Program-made: the position numbers and the translations under genes
Assembly: GCF_003298505.1 (NCBI RefSeq)
Contig: NZ_QNGB01000024.1
Coordinates: 1 to 53,198 of the forward strand
Length of the DNA stretch: 53,198 nt
Source: Roseovarius sp. TE539
GTDB taxonomy: Bacteria > Pseudomonadota > Alphaproteobacteria > Rhodobacterales > Rhodobacteraceae
Direction: 5' to 3'
Notes under the pieces: model-generated
Told to the model about the DNA's origin: nothing
Seen by the model: the letters and a program-made list of their open reading frames with translations, nothing else
Database searches by the model: none
Part shown: in pieces, positions 9,195-17,125 of the stretch
Numbering within the stretch: position 1 is the stretch's first letter
How the letters are laid out: each line of letters begins with the position of its first letter

Positions 9195-9311
9195 AACGGC
9201 GCGCGGCAGGAACGTGCATGGCCTGATATGCATCCGCACTCGCAGTTCGCACTGGCAAGCCTCGTGCGCATCGCCTAAGTTTGACGGAGTGTTTTCGTTG
9301 TGAAGGTGCCG

Positions 9312-9395
9312 ATGTCCCAGACGGGTCTGCAGAAACTGGCGTTTTTCCTGCTTGTCATACTGATCCTCTACGTGTCCATCGCAGGAGGGGTGTGA
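9312..9395 (+). CDS. Small single-pass membrane protein, 27 residues
   Basis: A short reading frame starting MSQTGLQKLAFFLLVILILY and ending SIAGGV. Residues 8-24 form a strongly hydrophobic helix. A GAAGG Shine-Dalgarno-like stretch precedes the ATG by about 5-7 bases, and the TGA overlaps the ATG of the next gene (TGATG), a classical coupling arrangement. An in-frame GTG at 9300 could add four residues. I do not recognise the protein. Overlap, ribosome site and hydrophobicity support it being a real gene co-translated with the XpaC-like protein. Confidence 0.65.
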   Translation: MSQTGLQKLAFFLLVILILYVSIAGGV

Positions 9396-10282
9396 TGGCG
9401 CAGAAGTTTGGCGGAAAATTCAGCCCGGAGGGCGGCACGGATGCCTCCCGCGTTCAGGACCGCGGCACCTATCGCGGCGCTCGGCGCACCCGCGCCGGGG
9501 GGCGGGTGAACCTGCTGTTCATCGCGCCGCTGCCACTGGTATACGGGGCTTTCACCACCGGTCCGGCGGGGCTTGCGATGAATCTTGCCGCGCTCGGGCT
9601 GATGCTTCTTGCCGCATGGCTCACCCGTGAGGGCATTGTGGCGCAGGAGGCGTACGAAAGTCGCAAGATCGCCCGCCGCCCCGCGGTTCCGCGCAAGATG
9701 GCCGGATCGCTGTCGATCGGTTTGGGCCTCGGGCTGGCAGGGTATGCGGCGTCTGGCGGCCTTGCGGCGCCAGTGATCTACGCCTTGGCGGGCATGGTGC
9801 TGCACGGGCTTGCCTTCGGTATCGACCCCATGAAGGACAAGGGGGTGGAAGGTGTCGACATGTTCCAGACCGAGCGCGTCGCGCGCGCGGTGGATCAGGC
9901 CGAGGAGCGGCTGCGCGAAATGACCAGCGCCATCCGCGGTGCCGGCGACCGGGCGCTGGAACGGCGAGTCGAGCGGTTTTGCGGCACCGCGCGTGATCTT
10001 TTCCGAACAGTCGAGGAAGATCCCCGCGATCTGACGGCCGCACGCAAGTATCTCAGCGTATATCTTCTGGGCGCGCGCGATGCCACGGTCCGCTTTGCGG
10101 AAATCTACAACCGCAGGCCCGATCCGCAGGCCCGCGCCGATTACGAGGCGTTGCTTGACGATCTCGAAGGAAATTTCGCGGCCCGCACGGAGAAACTCCT
10201 GAACGACGACCGGAGCGATCTGGATATCGAGATCAGCGTGCTGCGCGACAGGTTGAAACGCGAGGGCGTGCGCCCCGATTGA
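9395..10282 (+). CDS. XpaC-like (5-bromo-4-chloroindolyl phosphate hydrolysis) family protein
   Basis: A 295-residue protein. A basic, Gly-rich N-terminus is followed by a hydrophobic region of about 45 residues (FIAPLPLVYGAFTTGPAG onward) and a second hydrophobic region after MAGSLSIGLGLGLAGYAA, giving probably four membrane helices. The cytoplasmic C-terminal half is helical and charged (RVARAVDQAEERLREMTSAI). This layout and the direct linkage to telA match the XpaC-like family, whose biochemical function is unknown. The start at 9395 overlaps the stop of the 27-residue membrane peptide. A longer frame extends upstream but has no ribosome site and would swallow that peptide. Confidence 0.75.
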   Translation: MAQKFGGKFSPEGGTDASRVQDRGTYRGARRTRAGGRVNLLFIAPLPLVYGAFTTGPAGLAMNLAALGLMLLAAWLTREGIVAQEAYESRKIARRPAVPRKMAGSLSIGLGLGLAGYAASGGLAAPVIYALAGMVLHGLAFGIDPMKDKGVEGVDMFQTERVARAVDQAEERLREMTSAIRGAGDRALERRVERFCGTARDLFRTVEEDPRDLTAARKYLSVYLLGARDATVRFAEIYNRRPDPQARADYEALLDDLEGNFAARTEKLLNDDRSDLDIEISVLRDRLKREGVRPD

Positions 10283-10302
10283 ACGAGAAGAAAGGTTAAC
10301 GA

Positions 10303-11502
10303 ATGTCCGAAAAAGTCCGCCGGGAGGCCGAACAGGCGATCGCCGATGTCGAAAAGGTCAGCGCACAGCTCTTGCCGAAACCCGCCGATGCCGGAGACAT
10401 AATTTCGCTGGACAAGGCCGATGAGCCGTCAAGCGCAGAGATCACCAAGCGCATGGCCGAAATCGACATGGGCGATACCAACTCGATCGTCGCCTTCGGG
10501 TCCGCGGCCCAGTCCGGCTTGCAGGAAATCTCGCAATCCATGCTCTCGGGTGTGCGCAACAAGGATGTCGGCCCGGCAGGCGACAGCCTGCGCGGCATCG
10601 TGACCACCATACGCGGCTTTTCCGTGGATGAGCTTGATGTCCGCCGTGACCGCAGCTGGTGGGAGAAGCTGCTTGGCCGCGCCGCACCGATTGCCAAGTT
10701 CACGGCCCGCTTCGAAGAGGTGCAAAGCCAGATCGACAGGATCACCGAGGATCTGCTGCACCATGAGCACGCGCTTCTCAAGGACATAAAATCACTCGAT
10801 CTTCTCTACGAGAAAACGCTGGCTTTCTATGATGAGCTGGCGCTTTACATCGCCGCCGGCGAGGAGAAGCTCAATCAGCTGGACACGACAGACATACCGG
10901 AAAGGGAGGCCGCGGTAGAGGCCGCACCCGAAGCCGAACAGGTGATGAAAGCGCAGGAGTTGCGTGATCTGCGCGCCGCACGAGATGATCTGGAACGCCG
11001 GGTGCACGACCTGAAGCTGACCCGGCAGGTGACGATGCAATCCCTGCCCTCGATCCGTCTGGTTCAGGAAAACGACAAGAGCCTGGTGACCAAGATCAAC
11101 TCGACTCTCGTCAACACCGTTCCGCTATGGGAAACGCAGCTTGCACAGGCGGTCACCATCCAACGCTCTGCCGAGGCCGCGCAGGCCGTCGGCGACGCCA
11201 ATGACCTGACCAATGAGCTTCTCACCGCCAACGCCGCCAACCTGCGAGAAAGTAACAAGAAAATCCGCAAGGAGATGGAGCGCGGGGTCTTCGACATCGA
11301 GGCAGTCAAGAAGGCCAATGCCGATCTCATAGGCACGATCGAGGAAAGCCTGCAGATCGCCGACGAGGGCAAGGCGCGCCGCGCAGAGGCCGAGACCGAA
11401 CTTCAGAAGATGGAAACCGAATTGCGCGACACGCTCGCCGCTGCCAAGGCCCGCGGGGACGGCACGGGTGACACCGCCGCCACCGCGGTTCCGAAGTCCT
11501 GA
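10303..11502 (+). CDS. telA: TelA-like toxic anion resistance protein
   Basis: A 399-residue, mostly helical cytoplasmic protein of the TelA (KlaA-type tellurite resistance) family. Indicative segments are the conserved WWEKLLGR, then KFTARFEEVQSQIDRI in the middle, and LPSIRLVQENDKSLVTKI toward the C-terminus. Long heptad-like stretches (about 210-250 and 330-385) suggest coiled coils. It follows the XpaC-like gene by 20 bases, the usual pairing. TelA homologues are associated with tellurite and cell-envelope stress tolerance, but the mechanism is not established. Confidence 0.9.
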   Translation: MSEKVRREAEQAIADVEKVSAQLLPKPADAGDIISLDKADEPSSAEITKRMAEIDMGDTNSIVAFGSAAQSGLQEISQSMLSGVRNKDVGPAGDSLRGIVTTIRGFSVDELDVRRDRSWWEKLLGRAAPIAKFTARFEEVQSQIDRITEDLLHHEHALLKDIKSLDLLYEKTLAFYDELALYIAAGEEKLNQLDTTDIPEREAAVEAAPEAEQVMKAQELRDLRAARDDLERRVHDLKLTRQVTMQSLPSIRLVQENDKSLVTKINSTLVNTVPLWETQLAQAVTIQRSAEAAQAVGDANDLTNELLTANAANLRESNKKIRKEMERGVFDIEAVKKANADLIGTIEESLQIADEGKARRAEAETELQKMETELRDTLAAAKARGDGTGDTAATAVPKS

Positions 11503-11508
11503 GGCAAC

Positions 11509-12462
11509 ATGCGGGCCGGCCGGATCATATTGCACCTGCTGACCGGTTTCGGGCTGATGACGCTTGCCGCCTGCATGGACGTCAATGACCGGCCGGCGAC
11601 CGAACCGCCCCCGCAGGACGCGGCGTTGCCCGCACCGGATGCGGAGGCGGGGCCATCGCCGCGCAGCCGCGCACTCGCACGCCATTATGCCAATGTGCAA
11701 CGCAGCCTGCTGGCCCGCGGGCTTCTGCGAACCGATGGCGGCGGCGTCGACACGCCTTACGACGCCGATGATCTGCTGCGCAATTTCGAGCGCATCGCAT
11801 TCTACGACGAGTATGCACGCGACGGCGGGCTCAGGCACTCTGACGGTCAGGCCGGCGGGTTGCGAAAATGGGCCGAACCTGTCCGCATCGCGGTGGAGTT
11901 CGGTGACTCCGTTCCCAAAGAACAGCGCGAAGAAGACCGGCAGGCCGTGGCCGCCTATTCCGCGCGGTTGAGCCGGATAACCGGTCATCCGATCCGCGCG
12001 GGTGCCGCCCGGCCCAATTTCAACGTGCTGATCATGGGCGAGGACGACCGGGACCGGGCCATTGCCCGGATCCGCCAGATCGTGCCCGGGATCAGCCCCA
12101 ACTCGATCGACCTATTCCGCGGTCTCCCGCGTTCCATCCATTGCCTTGTCGTGGCGTTTTCGAGCGGCGGATCGGATTACGTCTACAAACGCGCGATCGC
12201 CTTCATTCGCGCCGAGCATCCTGACTTGCTTCGCCGCTCCTGCATTCACGAGGAGTTGGCGCAGGGCCTCGGGCTGGCCAATGACAGCCCCCGCGCGCGC
12301 CCGTCGATCTTCAACGACGACGACGAATTCGCATTGCTGACGACGCATGACGAGGAACTTCTGCGGCTGCTCTATAACCCCGCTCTGAGCCCCGGCATGA
12401 CCGTCGCCGAGGCCCGCCCGATCCTCCGGCGCCTGCTGGCCAGCCGGATCGGGCCATTCTGA
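11509..12462 (+). CDS. DUF2927-type predicted lipoprotein
   Basis: A 317-residue protein with a lipoprotein signal: a basic start, a hydrophobic stretch, and a LAAC lipobox with Cys at about residue 23. The globular part (about 105-300) carries the DUF2927 signature region, including CIHEELAQGLGLANDS followed by an acidic FNDDDEFALLT segment. HEELAQ resembles one half of a zincin active site (HExxH), but the second His is replaced by Gln, so protease activity is uncertain. It begins 6 bases after telA and is clearly in the same operon. Known family members are common in Rhodobacterales and functionally uncharacterised. Confidence 0.82.
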   Translation: MRAGRIILHLLTGFGLMTLAACMDVNDRPATEPPPQDAALPAPDAEAGPSPRSRALARHYANVQRSLLARGLLRTDGGGVDTPYDADDLLRNFERIAFYDEYARDGGLRHSDGQAGGLRKWAEPVRIAVEFGDSVPKEQREEDRQAVAAYSARLSRITGHPIRAGAARPNFNVLIMGEDDRDRAIARIRQIVPGISPNSIDLFRGLPRSIHCLVVAFSSGGSDYVYKRAIAFIRAEHPDLLRRSCIHEELAQGLGLANDSPRARPSIFNDDDEFALLTTHDEELLRLLYNPALSPGMTVAEARPILRRLLASRIGPF

Positions 12463-12483
12463 TGATCCAAGGAGGCCTGAAAC

Positions 12484-13605
12484 ATGGGTATTTTCGATTT
12501 TCTCACCGGGGAGTTCATCGACGTCATCCACTGGACGGACGACACGCGCGACACCATGGTGTGGCGCTTTCAGCGCGAGGGCCACGAGATCAAGTACGGC
12601 GCCAAGCTCACGGTGCGCGAGGGGCAGGCTGCGGTCTTCGTGCATGAAGGGCAGCTCGCGGATGTCTTCACCCCGGGCCTTTACATGCTGGAAACCAACA
12701 ACATGCCGGTGATGACCACGCTCCAGCATTGGGATCACGGCTTTCGCTCCCCCTTCAAGTCCGAGATCTATTTCGTCAACACAACCCGTTTCAACGATCT
12801 GAAATGGGGCACCAAGAATCCGATCATGCTGCGCGACCCGGAATTCGGGCCCACCCGCGTCCGCGCCTATGGCACATATTCCGTGCGCGTCACCCAGCCG
12901 GCGCGATTCCTGTCCGAAATCGTCGGTACGGACGGCGAATTCACCATGGACGAGATCAGCTATCAGATCCGCAACATAATCGTGCAGGAGTTTTCGCGCG
13001 TGATCGCGGGGTCGGGCATCCCGGTTCTGGACATGGCTGCCAATACGACCGATCTTGGCAAGCTGGTGGCCGGGGCGATCTCGGATACCGTGGCCGATTA
13101 CGGGCTCTCGATCCCGGAACTCTACATCGAGAATATCTCTCTGCCGCCCGCGGTGGAGGACGCGCTGGACAAACGCACCTCGATGGGCCTCGCCGGGGAT
13201 CTGGGTAAGTTCACCCAGTATTCAGCGGCCGAGGCGATGACCGCGGCGTCGAAAAATCCGTCCGGTGGTGGCGGAATCGGCGCCGGGCTGGGCATGGGGA
13301 TGGGGATGGCAATGGCCCAGCAAATGGCACCCGAGGGACCGTGGGGCGCGCGGCAGGACACCCGGCAAAGCGCCCAGGCGCCACCGCCGCCGCCCCCGGT
13401 TGAACATGTCTGGCACATCGCCGAGGACGGAAAGACGCACGGCCCCTATTCCAAGGCCGCGATGGGGCGCATGGCAACCGAAGGCAAGGTGACCCGCGAC
13501 ACCCATGTCTGGACCGCCGGGCAGGATGGCTGGATGCGGGCCGAGGACGTCACGGAACTGGCACAGCTTTTCACCGTCCTGCCACCGCCCCCGCCCGGCG
13601 CCTGA
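12484..13605 (+). CDS. SPFH-domain protein with C-terminal GYF_2/DUF4339 domain
   Basis: A 373-residue protein. The N-terminal two-thirds (about 1-260) is a virion-core-like SPFH domain: VWRFQREGHEIKYGAKLTVR, GLYMLETNNMPV, and the ISYQIRNIIVQEFSRVI segment. A Gly/Met-rich stretch (about 260-280) and a Pro-rich linker with eight consecutive-type prolines follow. The end (about 305-370) is a GYF_2/DUF4339 domain (VWHIAEDGKTHGPYSKAAM). SPFH proteins oligomerise at membranes, and GYF_2 domains probably bind partner proteins. This gene and the next resemble the B. subtilis YdjI/YdjG pair, in which the SPFH protein acts with a zinc-ribbon membrane protein in envelope stress. Shine-Dalgarno AAGGAGG lies before the ATG. 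Confidence 0.87.
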   Translation: MGIFDFLTGEFIDVIHWTDDTRDTMVWRFQREGHEIKYGAKLTVREGQAAVFVHEGQLADVFTPGLYMLETNNMPVMTTLQHWDHGFRSPFKSEIYFVNTTRFNDLKWGTKNPIMLRDPEFGPTRVRAYGTYSVRVTQPARFLSEIVGTDGEFTMDEISYQIRNIIVQEFSRVIAGSGIPVLDMAANTTDLGKLVAGAISDTVADYGLSIPELYIENISLPPAVEDALDKRTSMGLAGDLGKFTQYSAAEAMTAASKNPSGGGGIGAGLGMGMGMAMAQQMAPEGPWGARQDTRQSAQAPPPPPPVEHVWHIAEDGKTHGPYSKAAMGRMATEGKVTRDTHVWTAGQDGWMRAEDVTELAQLFTVLPPPPPGA

Positions 13606-13618
13606 TGATCGGCATCCC

Positions 13619-14746
13619 ATGACCGAAGCCGCCGCGCCCGATGCCCCGCCACCGACGCAGGAGCACCGCTTTCCCTGTGACCAGTGCGGCGCCGATTACC
13701 GCTTCGCACCCGAAAGCGGGCAATTGACATGCGATCACTGTGGCCACACCGAGGAAATCGCCCCGCCCGGCCCTTGGGAAGGGGGTATTCGAGAACTGGA
13801 TTTCCAGACCGCGCTCGCTCAGGCGCTGCCCGATCAGGAACTCGAGGAAACCCGCGTTCTGAACTGCCCCAACTGTGGCGCGCAGGTGGAATTCGATGAA
13901 ACCCTGCACGCCCGGGACTGCGCCTTTTGCGCGACACCGGTCGTGACCGGCACCGGCACCCACCGCCATATCAAGCCAAGAGGCCTTCTGCCGTTCGCAC
14001 TGGACGAAGGCGAGGCGCGCGCTGCAATGACGGATTGGCTGGGCGGTCTTTGGTTCGCGCCGAACGGACTGCAGGAATATGCCCGGAAAGGGCGCAGGAT
14101 GCAGGGGATATATGTCCCTTACTGGACTTTCGATGCAGATACGACCTCTGATTATGCCGGTCAGCGCGGCACCGTCTACTATGTAACCCGCACGGTCACC
14201 CGCAACGGCAAGCGTGAAACCGTGCGTCAGGCCAAGGTGCGCTGGCGATCCGTTACCGGAACCGTCACGCGGTTCTTCGATGACGTGCTCGTGCTGGCCT
14301 CCCGTTCGCTGCCCAAGCGTTACACGGACGCGCTCGAACCGTGGGATCTCTCGGCCCTTGAACCCTACAAGCCGGAATACCTCGCCGGGTTCCGCGCCGA
14401 GGCGTACCAAGTGTCGCTGGAAGACGGGTTTTCACAAGCCCGAACTCTCATGGACCGGGTGATCGCGCGGGATGTGCGGTTTGATATCGGCGGCGACCGG
14501 CAGCGCATCCACAACGTGACCACGCGTGTATCCTCGCCGACGTTCAAGCATGTGCTGTTGCCGGTCTGGCTGGCCGCCTACAGGTATCGCGGTGAAACCT
14601 ATCGTTTCGTGGTCAATGGCCGCACCGGCCTGGTGCAGGGCGAAAGGCCATGGTCAGCATGGAAAATTGCCTTCGCCGTCGTGCTTGGCTTGCTCCTGGC
14701 CGGTGCGGTCGGGTATCTGGTGGCGATGAATCAAGGCGCTCTCTGA
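13619..14746 (+). CDS. Zinc-ribbon membrane protein, YdjG-like
   Basis: A 375-residue protein with two N-terminal zinc ribbons: CDQCG...CDHCG (about 22-43) and CPNCG...CAFC (about 83-105). A central domain has YVPYWTFDADTTSDYAGQRG and repeated beta-type segments. One C-terminal transmembrane helix (about 345-367) follows. Databases often label such proteins as primosomal N'-like or TFIIB-type zinc-finger proteins because of the ribbons, but no helicase motif is visible. It lies 13 bases after the SPFH-GYF gene, so the two form a pair. I infer a membrane-anchored adaptor or sensor. The ATG at 13619 is preferred to an upstream start inside the previous gene. Confidence 0.78.
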   Translation: MTEAAAPDAPPPTQEHRFPCDQCGADYRFAPESGQLTCDHCGHTEEIAPPGPWEGGIRELDFQTALAQALPDQELEETRVLNCPNCGAQVEFDETLHARDCAFCATPVVTGTGTHRHIKPRGLLPFALDEGEARAAMTDWLGGLWFAPNGLQEYARKGRRMQGIYVPYWTFDADTTSDYAGQRGTVYYVTRTVTRNGKRETVRQAKVRWRSVTGTVTRFFDDVLVLASRSLPKRYTDALEPWDLSALEPYKPEYLAGFRAEAYQVSLEDGFSQARTLMDRVIARDVRFDIGGDRQRIHNVTTRVSSPTFKHVLLPVWLAAYRYRGETYRFVVNGRTGLVQGERPWSAWKIAFAVVLGLLLAGAVGYLVAMNQGAL

Positions 14747-14803
14747 GGACTGCATCCACACCAGAGAACCCGTTTTCCGGACCTGTCTGTCGACGCCCCG
14801 GCC

Positions 14804-15220
14804 TCAGCCCTTGCTAATCTCGATTTTCCGGGCTTCGGGATTGTCCGGCCCGCGCTTGGGAACCGAGATTTCCAGAACGCCGTCTCTCAACTCTGCCTGT
14901 ACATTGTCACCGTCGGCATCCACGGGCAGGCGAAAGGATCGGCTGAATGCCCCGTATTGACGCTCGGTGAAATACCAGGTGTCGCCCTTCTCTTCGCGCG
15001 TGTCCGATTTCTCTCCCTTGACGGTCACCACGCCGTCATGCACCGACAGGTCTATATCCTTTTCGGAGACGCCAGGAAGCTCCATCGAGATGCGATAATT
15101 ATCGTCGTTCGATGATGCGTCCGACGCCGGTGCAAGCCATTCGGCCATGCGGTGGCCCATGCTGCGGAACGGCTCGTAGATCGAAGGCCACAGTCCTGCA
15201 GTGTGAGATTTCTCAACCAT
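14804..15220 (-). CDS. Hsp20/alpha-crystallin-family small heat-shock protein
   Basis: A 138-residue chaperone. The alpha-crystallin domain runs from about residue 40 to 130, with YRISMELPGVSEKDIDLSV, GVVTVKGEKSD, FSRSFRLPVDAD and the terminal hallmark AELRDGVLEISVPK. The short IEISKG tail supplies an IxI-like motif for oligomer contacts. I chose ATG 15220 because AGGAG lies 8 bases upstream; a frame extended to 15265 lacks a ribosome site. It is convergent with the zinc-ribbon gene and divergent from dtd. Confidence 0.93.
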   Translation of the reverse strand: MVEKSHTAGLWPSIYEPFRSMGHRMAEWLAPASDASSNDDNYRISMELPGVSEKDIDLSVHDGVVTVKGEKSDTREEKGDTWYFTERQYGAFSRSFRLPVDADGDNVQAELRDGVLEISVPKRGPDNPEARKIEISKG

Positions 15221-15418
15221 GTCGTGAACTCCTCTTTGTCCGATGTTTCCGAATGAACGGTGCATACCCGTCCTTTCGATCTCGTGCCTTGATGCGCGTC
15301 AATTCTGCAGTGATGATGTAGGCATCAACCCGGTGCTTTGAACCCCTTGCGCGTCCGGCCTCGACCCGGCAGCGGGAATGCTGGCAGCAGGCGCCCGATT
15401 ATTTGACAGGAGACGCAG

Positions 15419-15856
15419 ATGCGCGCGCTTTTGCAACGTGTCACCCATGCATGTGTCACCGTGGACGGCACCACCGTCGGCCGGACCGGTCCCGGACTAC
15501 TCATCCTTGTATGTGCCATGCGCGGCGATACCGATGCCGAGGCGGAAAAGTTGGCCGCGCGGGTGGCCAAGCTGCGCATCTTCACGGACCCGAACGGCAG
15601 AATGAACCTTTCGTTGCGAGACACCGGCGGTTCGGCCTTGGTTGTCAGCCAGTTCACTCTCGCCGCCGACACCTCGCGCGGCAACCGTCCCGGCTTCTCG
15701 GCTGCTGCCGCACCCGAGGAGGGCGCCCGCCTCTACGAGTATTTTTCAAGCTGCCTGGCGGATCAGGGCGTGCCGGTGGAAACCGGACGCTTCGGTGCCG
15801 ACATGAAGGTCGAACTGCTCAATGACGGGCCTGTTACAATCTGGCTTGAAAGCTGA
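15419..15856 (+). CDS. dtd: D-aminoacyl-tRNA deacylase
   Basis: A 145-residue enzyme that hydrolyses D-amino acids (and mischarged glycine) from tRNA. It has the two family signatures: SQFTL in [17 protein letters not shown] (about residues 76-80) and NDGPVT near the C-terminus. The length and the start [17 protein letters not shown] are typical. A stretch containing gacaggag precedes the ATG. It converges with the type I secretion operon, about 80 bases away. Confidence 0.95.
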   Translation: MRALLQRVTHACVTVDGTTVGRTGPGLLILVCAMRGDTDAEAEKLAARVAKLRIFTDPNGRMNLSLRDTGGSALVVSQFTLAADTSRGNRPGFSAAAAPEEGARLYEYFSSCLADQGVPVETGRFGADMKVELLNDGPVTIWLES

Positions 15857-15936
15857 CCGGCCCTTACCACGGTCCACTCCGTTTGAAAGAAAAGCTACGC
15901 GCCCCCTCTCGCCACGCGCGCGGCCAGGATCCGGAT

Positions 15937-17124
15937 TCAGGGCTCGTGAAACGCCTCGCGGGATTTGTAGAGCGGCTTCAAGAGGTATTGAAGCACCGTC
16001 TTTTCGCCAGTGTGCAACTCCACCTGCGCCTGCATGCCGGGCCTGATCTCGATGCGTTGTTGACGATCGGTCAGGGCGCTCATGTCAACGCCCAGTGTTG
16101 CCTTGTAATGCGGGTTGCCATCCGCGGCGCGGGCGTTCTCATCCTTGAATGTATCTGCCGAGATGAAGTCCACCCTGCCCTTCAGCGTTCCGAAGATCGT
16201 GTAATCATACGCGGTCAGCTTGATCGTCGCCTCCTGTCCCGGCCGGATATTGGCGATGTCCTCCGGGGCCACACGCGCCTCCACGAACAATTCCTCATCG
16301 AGCGGTATGATCTCCAGGATTTCCTGACCGGGCCGCACCACCCCGCCAATCGTTGTCACCTCCAGGTTGTTGACAATTCCCCGCATCGGGCTCTTCAGGA
16401 TCGTGCGGTCCAGTTGATCCCGGCTAGCCTTGAGATTCTGGCGCAGCGTCGCCAGTTCCTTCAGAGTGTCCGAATAGGCCTCTGCACGTTCCAGTTCCGC
16501 CTGCGTGACGATCTCGTCGTAGCGTTTGCGCGCGTCGGCGTGGGCCTTGCGGGCCCGGGTGACTTCGATCAGGGCGACAATCTTCTTTTCCAGCATGTTC
16601 TCGAGGAGCCGCAATTCGTCCGCGGCCTGCTCCAGAACACGCTGCGCCCCCTCGCTGCGTTTGACGTAATCGGCCTGCCGCGCTTTCAGGAGCGCCCTTT
16701 CGGATGAAACGATGCCCGGGGCGCGCGACGCCATGCGCTCCGGCACCGAGAAATCGAACTGCCCGGCCAGTTCCGCTTCAAGCCGCAGCTTGCGTATCTC
16801 CAGAGCCGTGATCTGGTCCTCGATTTCGGCGACCGAACTGCGGAACTGCGTGCCATGCAGGCGTGCCAGCACATCCCCGCGGTCGACGATATCGCCTTCC
16901 TGAACCATCAGCTGCGCAAGAATGCCGCCTTCGAGATTCTGGATGATCTGCGGCCGCGACGAGGAAATGAATTCCCCTTCGGCGCGCACGATCTCGTCCA
17001 GCCATGCAAACGCGGCCCAGACCAGGAAGAACCACACCGTCGCTGCACACAGCCATATCGTCAGGCTCGGGCCGCGCATACGCGCCTGAAGGGCGCCCCG
17101 GGCAGAGGTGGTCATACCGGCCAT
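15937..17124 (-). CDS. HlyD-family type I secretion periplasmic adaptor
   Basis: A 395-residue membrane fusion protein. A short cytoplasmic N-terminus precedes one transmembrane helix (about 22-42, WLCAATVWFFLVWAAFAWL). Next come a lipoyl/barrel segment (IIQNLEGGILAQLMVQEGD), a long alpha-hairpin coiled coil (about 95-260) and a C-terminal beta-barrel ending LQYLLKPLYKSREAFHEP, typical of T1SS adaptors. The ATG at 17124 follows the ABC gene stop by one base and has GGGAGG about 9 bases upstream; an in-frame GTG at 17133 overlaps that ribosome site. Last gene of the adhesin operon. It would link the ABC exporter to the outer-membrane channel. Confidence 0.92.
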   Translation of the reverse strand: MAGMTTSARGALQARMRGPSLTIWLCAATVWFFLVWAAFAWLDEIVRAEGEFISSSRPQIIQNLEGGILAQLMVQEGDIVDRGDVLARLHGTQFRSSVAEIEDQITALEIRKLRLEAELAGQFDFSVPERMASRAPGIVSSERALLKARQADYVKRSEGAQRVLEQAADELRLLENMLEKKIVALIEVTRARKAHADARKRYDEIVTQAELERAEAYSDTLKELATLRQNLKASRDQLDRTILKSPMRGIVNNLEVTTIGGVVRPGQEILEIIPLDEELFVEARVAPEDIANIRPGQEATIKLTAYDYTIFGTLKGRVDFISADTFKDENARAADGNPHYKATLGVDMSALTDRQQRIEIRPGMQAQVELHTGEKTVLQYLLKPLYKSREAFHEP

Positions 17125-17125
17125 G

